Made by a program: the position numbers and the translations under genes. This document shows positions 60,795-64,000 of a DNA stretch of 64,000 nucleotides, piece after piece. The notes beneath the pieces are model-generated. The model saw only the letters and a program-made list of their open reading frames with translations. It had not been told where the DNA came from and searched no databases. How positions within the stretch are numbered: position 1 is the first letter of the stretch; each line of letters begins with the position of its first letter. This DNA is from Theobroma cacao (lineage: Eukaryota; Streptophyta; Magnoliopsida; Malvales; Malvaceae). The stretch lies in the NCBI RefSeq assembly GCF_000208745.1, contig NC_030851.1, positions 17,359,752 to 17,423,751 of the forward strand, given 5' to 3'.

Positions 60795-63216
60795 ATCGAA
60801 AGCTGAAAACCTACAGCTTTTGCCGATTCAAGTCCAAATGAAGGTCCTTGTCAAAGTCAGCTAACTATGGAATTCCCCGAGCCTGAAATGTGAGGAAATG
60901 AGGGTGGTGAGATTATAAAATCCCAGTGAGTAAACAGACACCATCTAAACTATCTAAAGGCGAGTAAATGGAGACGAATTAAAATAAGTCATCATACTGT
61001 AATTTCATTACCTTTCAACTCATTTCAACCAAATAAACAAATAGGCTTATGATTTCCTGAAAAGCTTGGCTCGTGCCAAAAATCATTCTCATACTCAGTT
61101 ATCAAGGATACCTTGATCGAGGGTTATCCCAACTGAGTCCGCCAAGGCTGTTAAATGTTTTTACATCAGAAATTTTAGCCATGCCTTGGCGTTGGCTGAG
61201 TCTAACTCTCACGCGATGGTCCACGTGAAGTGCACTCAAATATTTACCTCAGAAGATACTTCATCCAACATCTCCCCCGGGAGGTAAATATATAATTGAG
61301 TTATCATGTCCCTCTCATAGGCAGTCCACAGAAACCCCCACCACTGCAGTGACTATGGATTATTTTATCGACCACCTGATTTATAAAATCTTTTTCTGCA
61401 TGACATGGCAATTTATCGCAACCTAGCATCTCAAGGCTAAATACACAGTACAAATAATTCTAATACCAAAAATCAGTTTAGCCATTCATGCTCATATATT
61501 GTCATAAGCCATTCAATTTAAAACCATAAATTTACAACACAAGCAGGCAGTCTCCAATTGCTCTATTTTCAAAATCAGTATTCAATTTTCCAGAAAATTT
61601 ATAAAATCCTTTTATAAAATCACAATTTCTCCTAAAACATAGTAATTTACCATTTAAATCCATTTTTCATAAAATCACACAATTGTATAAAACTACTCTA
61701 GATAATTAAGACGATAATAAGTTTACTCACAGTTCTAGGAGTCGATGTACTTTTAATCCCAGTCTCCAAGCACAATCTTTGTACTTTTACCAGTGTAATT
61801 TACTCACCACCTATCCACAATGTACAATACATAATTCACCACATCAATGCTTGACCATTATAAAATCAATTCAGGCTTGGTGTATATGCATGATATGATA
61901 TGCAACTTATCCGATTACCGCTTAAATGTGGTGCTGACCTAATTCGGCCTATTACCCGATTAAATGACAATTGTGTCCGATTTGGCTCCAAATTGCTCCA
62001 TTTCATTTTTAATATTTCAATTCACTAAATACAATTCCAATAATCTAAAATTCAGCCTAACAACCTTCACAATTCTTCTTGAAAATTTCGGCCATTGTGG
62101 TGCACTATCACTAAAAATTTTCTCATTCCATTTTCTCACCATAAATCATTATTTCATCAATTTTTCAACCAATTCACTTGATCACAAAATCAATTCATTA
62201 CTTCTACACTTTACATAGGGTTCGGCCATTGAAGGTTCATGGGGAAAATGGATTTTTTTTTCTTGTTGTTTTGTTTCTAAACATGCTTAACTAACTAAAA
62301 ACACTAACATAACTTAGAATCAAATCAATCTAACATCATTCTCTCTCCATACCCATTCCAACCAGCTATGAATTCATCATGAAAATATGTAATTTAACCA
62401 TGGAAAATGAGGAGAAATGCATGGGAAAGGTATATCACAAGCAAAATCAAGAAATTTTACCTTTTGTCACTTGTTTCCTTGAATTTTCACCAATTTTCCC
62501 TTGAATTTCTCCACCTAGGGTTTTTGTTTCTCTTTTCTCCCTTTGTTCTTCTTTGCTCTTGGTTTGGCTAGCCATATGAAAGAAATGGGCTGATTTTTAT
62601 GACTTTTTATAAAGAAACAATAAAATAATAAAAGCATGACACATGACATTTCCTTATTGATTTAAATTTTAAATATTTGACTTTTAATTCTTTAATTCTC
62701 CACCACACATTTCTCATGTTTATCCATTTCCATGATGAATAAAATCCCTTGGTCTTGACAAGTGTCAGGAGTAAAAATTTACCGATTTACACCCGAGGTG
62801 GCAAAATTATCATTTCGCCCCTATACTATAAATTATACCAGAATTAAAATTTTTCACTTCTAAACCTCAAATCATACTCCAATAAGTCAAATGGGGCCAA
62901 AAAAAATTTTTTCTAAAAATTTTCATTTTGTCCCAAGGTGGAAAATGACTATTTTACCCTTAGATAGTGAAAATTTCGGTTTGACTCCAAATTGATCCTC
63001 GAACTCCGAATTACCATTTGAAGTCATCCCTGAACTGTGAAACTCTTAATTTCACCTTAAAATCCCTATTTTAATTAGTTCGAGGTATAAATCGACTTAC
63101 TTGTACTTCTAAGCATAATATCGACTTTTAAATATTCTTCCGGGGCTATTCAAATATACAATCACTCTATCAGTCTCATGTGTAACATGGTATATAATTT
63201 AGGGCTGGGTTTGACA
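60795..63216 (-). mobile_element. LTR of family A, copy A3
   Basis: Aligns with A1 from about 1835 to its end and with A2, and ends GGGCTGGGTTTGACA at 63216. Its first ~525 bp lie in the N gap. It is inserted in reverse into another A LTR (A5/A4). The frame 61964-62218 is LTR sequence. Confidence 0.87.
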
Positions 63217-64000
63217 ATAAAGCCTGAATTGGTTTTACAACGGTTTAGCATAAATATAGTAAATGGCTTATTGTGCATTATGTCTAGATGGTGAGCATTT
63301 TGACAAAAGTAAAGAGATAGTACCTGAGGATCAAGAATCGGAGTACTCGAAATTCGACTCTCAAAATAGTGAGTAACCCTACTATCATCTTAATTATCTA
63401 GAGTGGTTTTTATTCGATTTTGTGATTTTATGGAAAATGAGTTTAAATGAATCTTTATGTTTTATAAGCAAAATGTGATTAAATGAAAATGATTTTATAA
63501 AATTGTCTTGAAATTGAAAGATGATTTTGAAAATGGAGTAATTGAAGACTAATTGTTGTGTTATAAATCATGGTTCGAATTGAATTACTTATGATAATAT
63601 TTGCATGAATGGCTGAATTGGTATTTGTGTTGAAAATGTATGAACTGTTAATTTGCCTTGAGAGGCTGTAAAATAAAATAATTGTCATGTCATGCTATTG
63701 CAAATTTTATTGAATTGGTGGGTTATATATTGGTCGCTGCAGTGGACGGGTTCCGTGGACCAGCCTATTAGAGGGGCACTGCAACCCTATTATATTCTTA
63801 CCTTAGTATGAGAGGCGCGGATGGATAACTTATGAGGTTATCACTTTAGAGTTCACTTCACGCCAAACCACCACGTGAGAGTGAACTCAGCCAACGCCAA
63901 GGAACGGCTATGTTTTGAAAATAAAAATATGATTTATGCGTACATAACTTTTTAACAGCTTTGACGGACTCGGTTAGGATAACCCTCGGCCAAGGTATCC
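63217..64000 (+). mobile_element. LTR of family A, copy A4 (continuation of A5)
   Basis: ATAAAGCCTGAATT is the reverse complement of A1 at about 2934-2945, and the text then runs backwards along A1 to about 2170, leaving the window at 64000. It starts where A3 ends, at the position that continues A5 after the gap. Confidence 0.85.

Noticed and set aside
59915..60841. 308-codon plus-strand frame
   Set aside because: Almost all of it is the 812-base run of N; the few real residues at each end belong to family-A LTRs.

Overview
This is nuclear DNA from a flowering plant, most likely a eudicot; the sequence alone does not fix the genus. It is AT-rich and consists mainly of decayed LTR retrotransposons inserted into one another. 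I see no operons, no bacterial-type signals and no RNA genes. One intact host gene is supported: a GT47 (exostosin-family) Golgi glycosyltransferase on the minus strand, four exons within 21726-24649, coding for 432 residues. About 6-8 kb of low-copy-looking DNA surrounds it (15.6-27.7 kb), including a candidate DNA-transposon relic at 17426-18483 and an old copia remnant near 26.0-26.6 kb.

Layout. 1-4166: 5' leader, primer-binding site and LTR of a minus-strand element (LTR family A). 4167-8628: SIRE-type copia remains (LTR, RT/RNase H remnant, long 3' region with several polypurine tracts, truncated LTR). 8629-10088: Athila-like integrase remnant. 10089-15617: chromovirus-type gypsy 3' half with its 3' LTR (family E), invaded twice by the same copia LTR type. 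15618-27703: gene island. 27704-35938: a copia LTR, then a family-E 5' LTR split by a family-B LTR and another copia LTR, ending at an initiator-Met primer-binding site. 35939-52190: an Athila-type element (family D) arranged LTR - deleted interior - LTR - PBS - start of a second interior. Its first LTR is split by a 3.6 kb family-C LTR; its second LTR is split by a 2.7 kb family-B LTR (TSD TCAAT), and the second interior by a 3.7 kb family-C LTR (TSD ATTAT). 52332-64000: a gypsy pol remnant split by a family-A solo LTR (TSD CTTTA/CTTTG), followed by a B LTR, interrupted by an A LTR, interrupted by a second A LTR in the opposite orientation. An 812-base N gap (59983-60794) hides the last left-hand junction.

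The order of events can be read from who interrupts whom, and empty sites from sister copies inside the window confirm several insertions. Almost every LTR family here also carries its own short palindromic word, repeated several times in a 100-400 bp block. That shared design across unrelated families is the least explained pattern in the window. No retroelement reading frame is intact.
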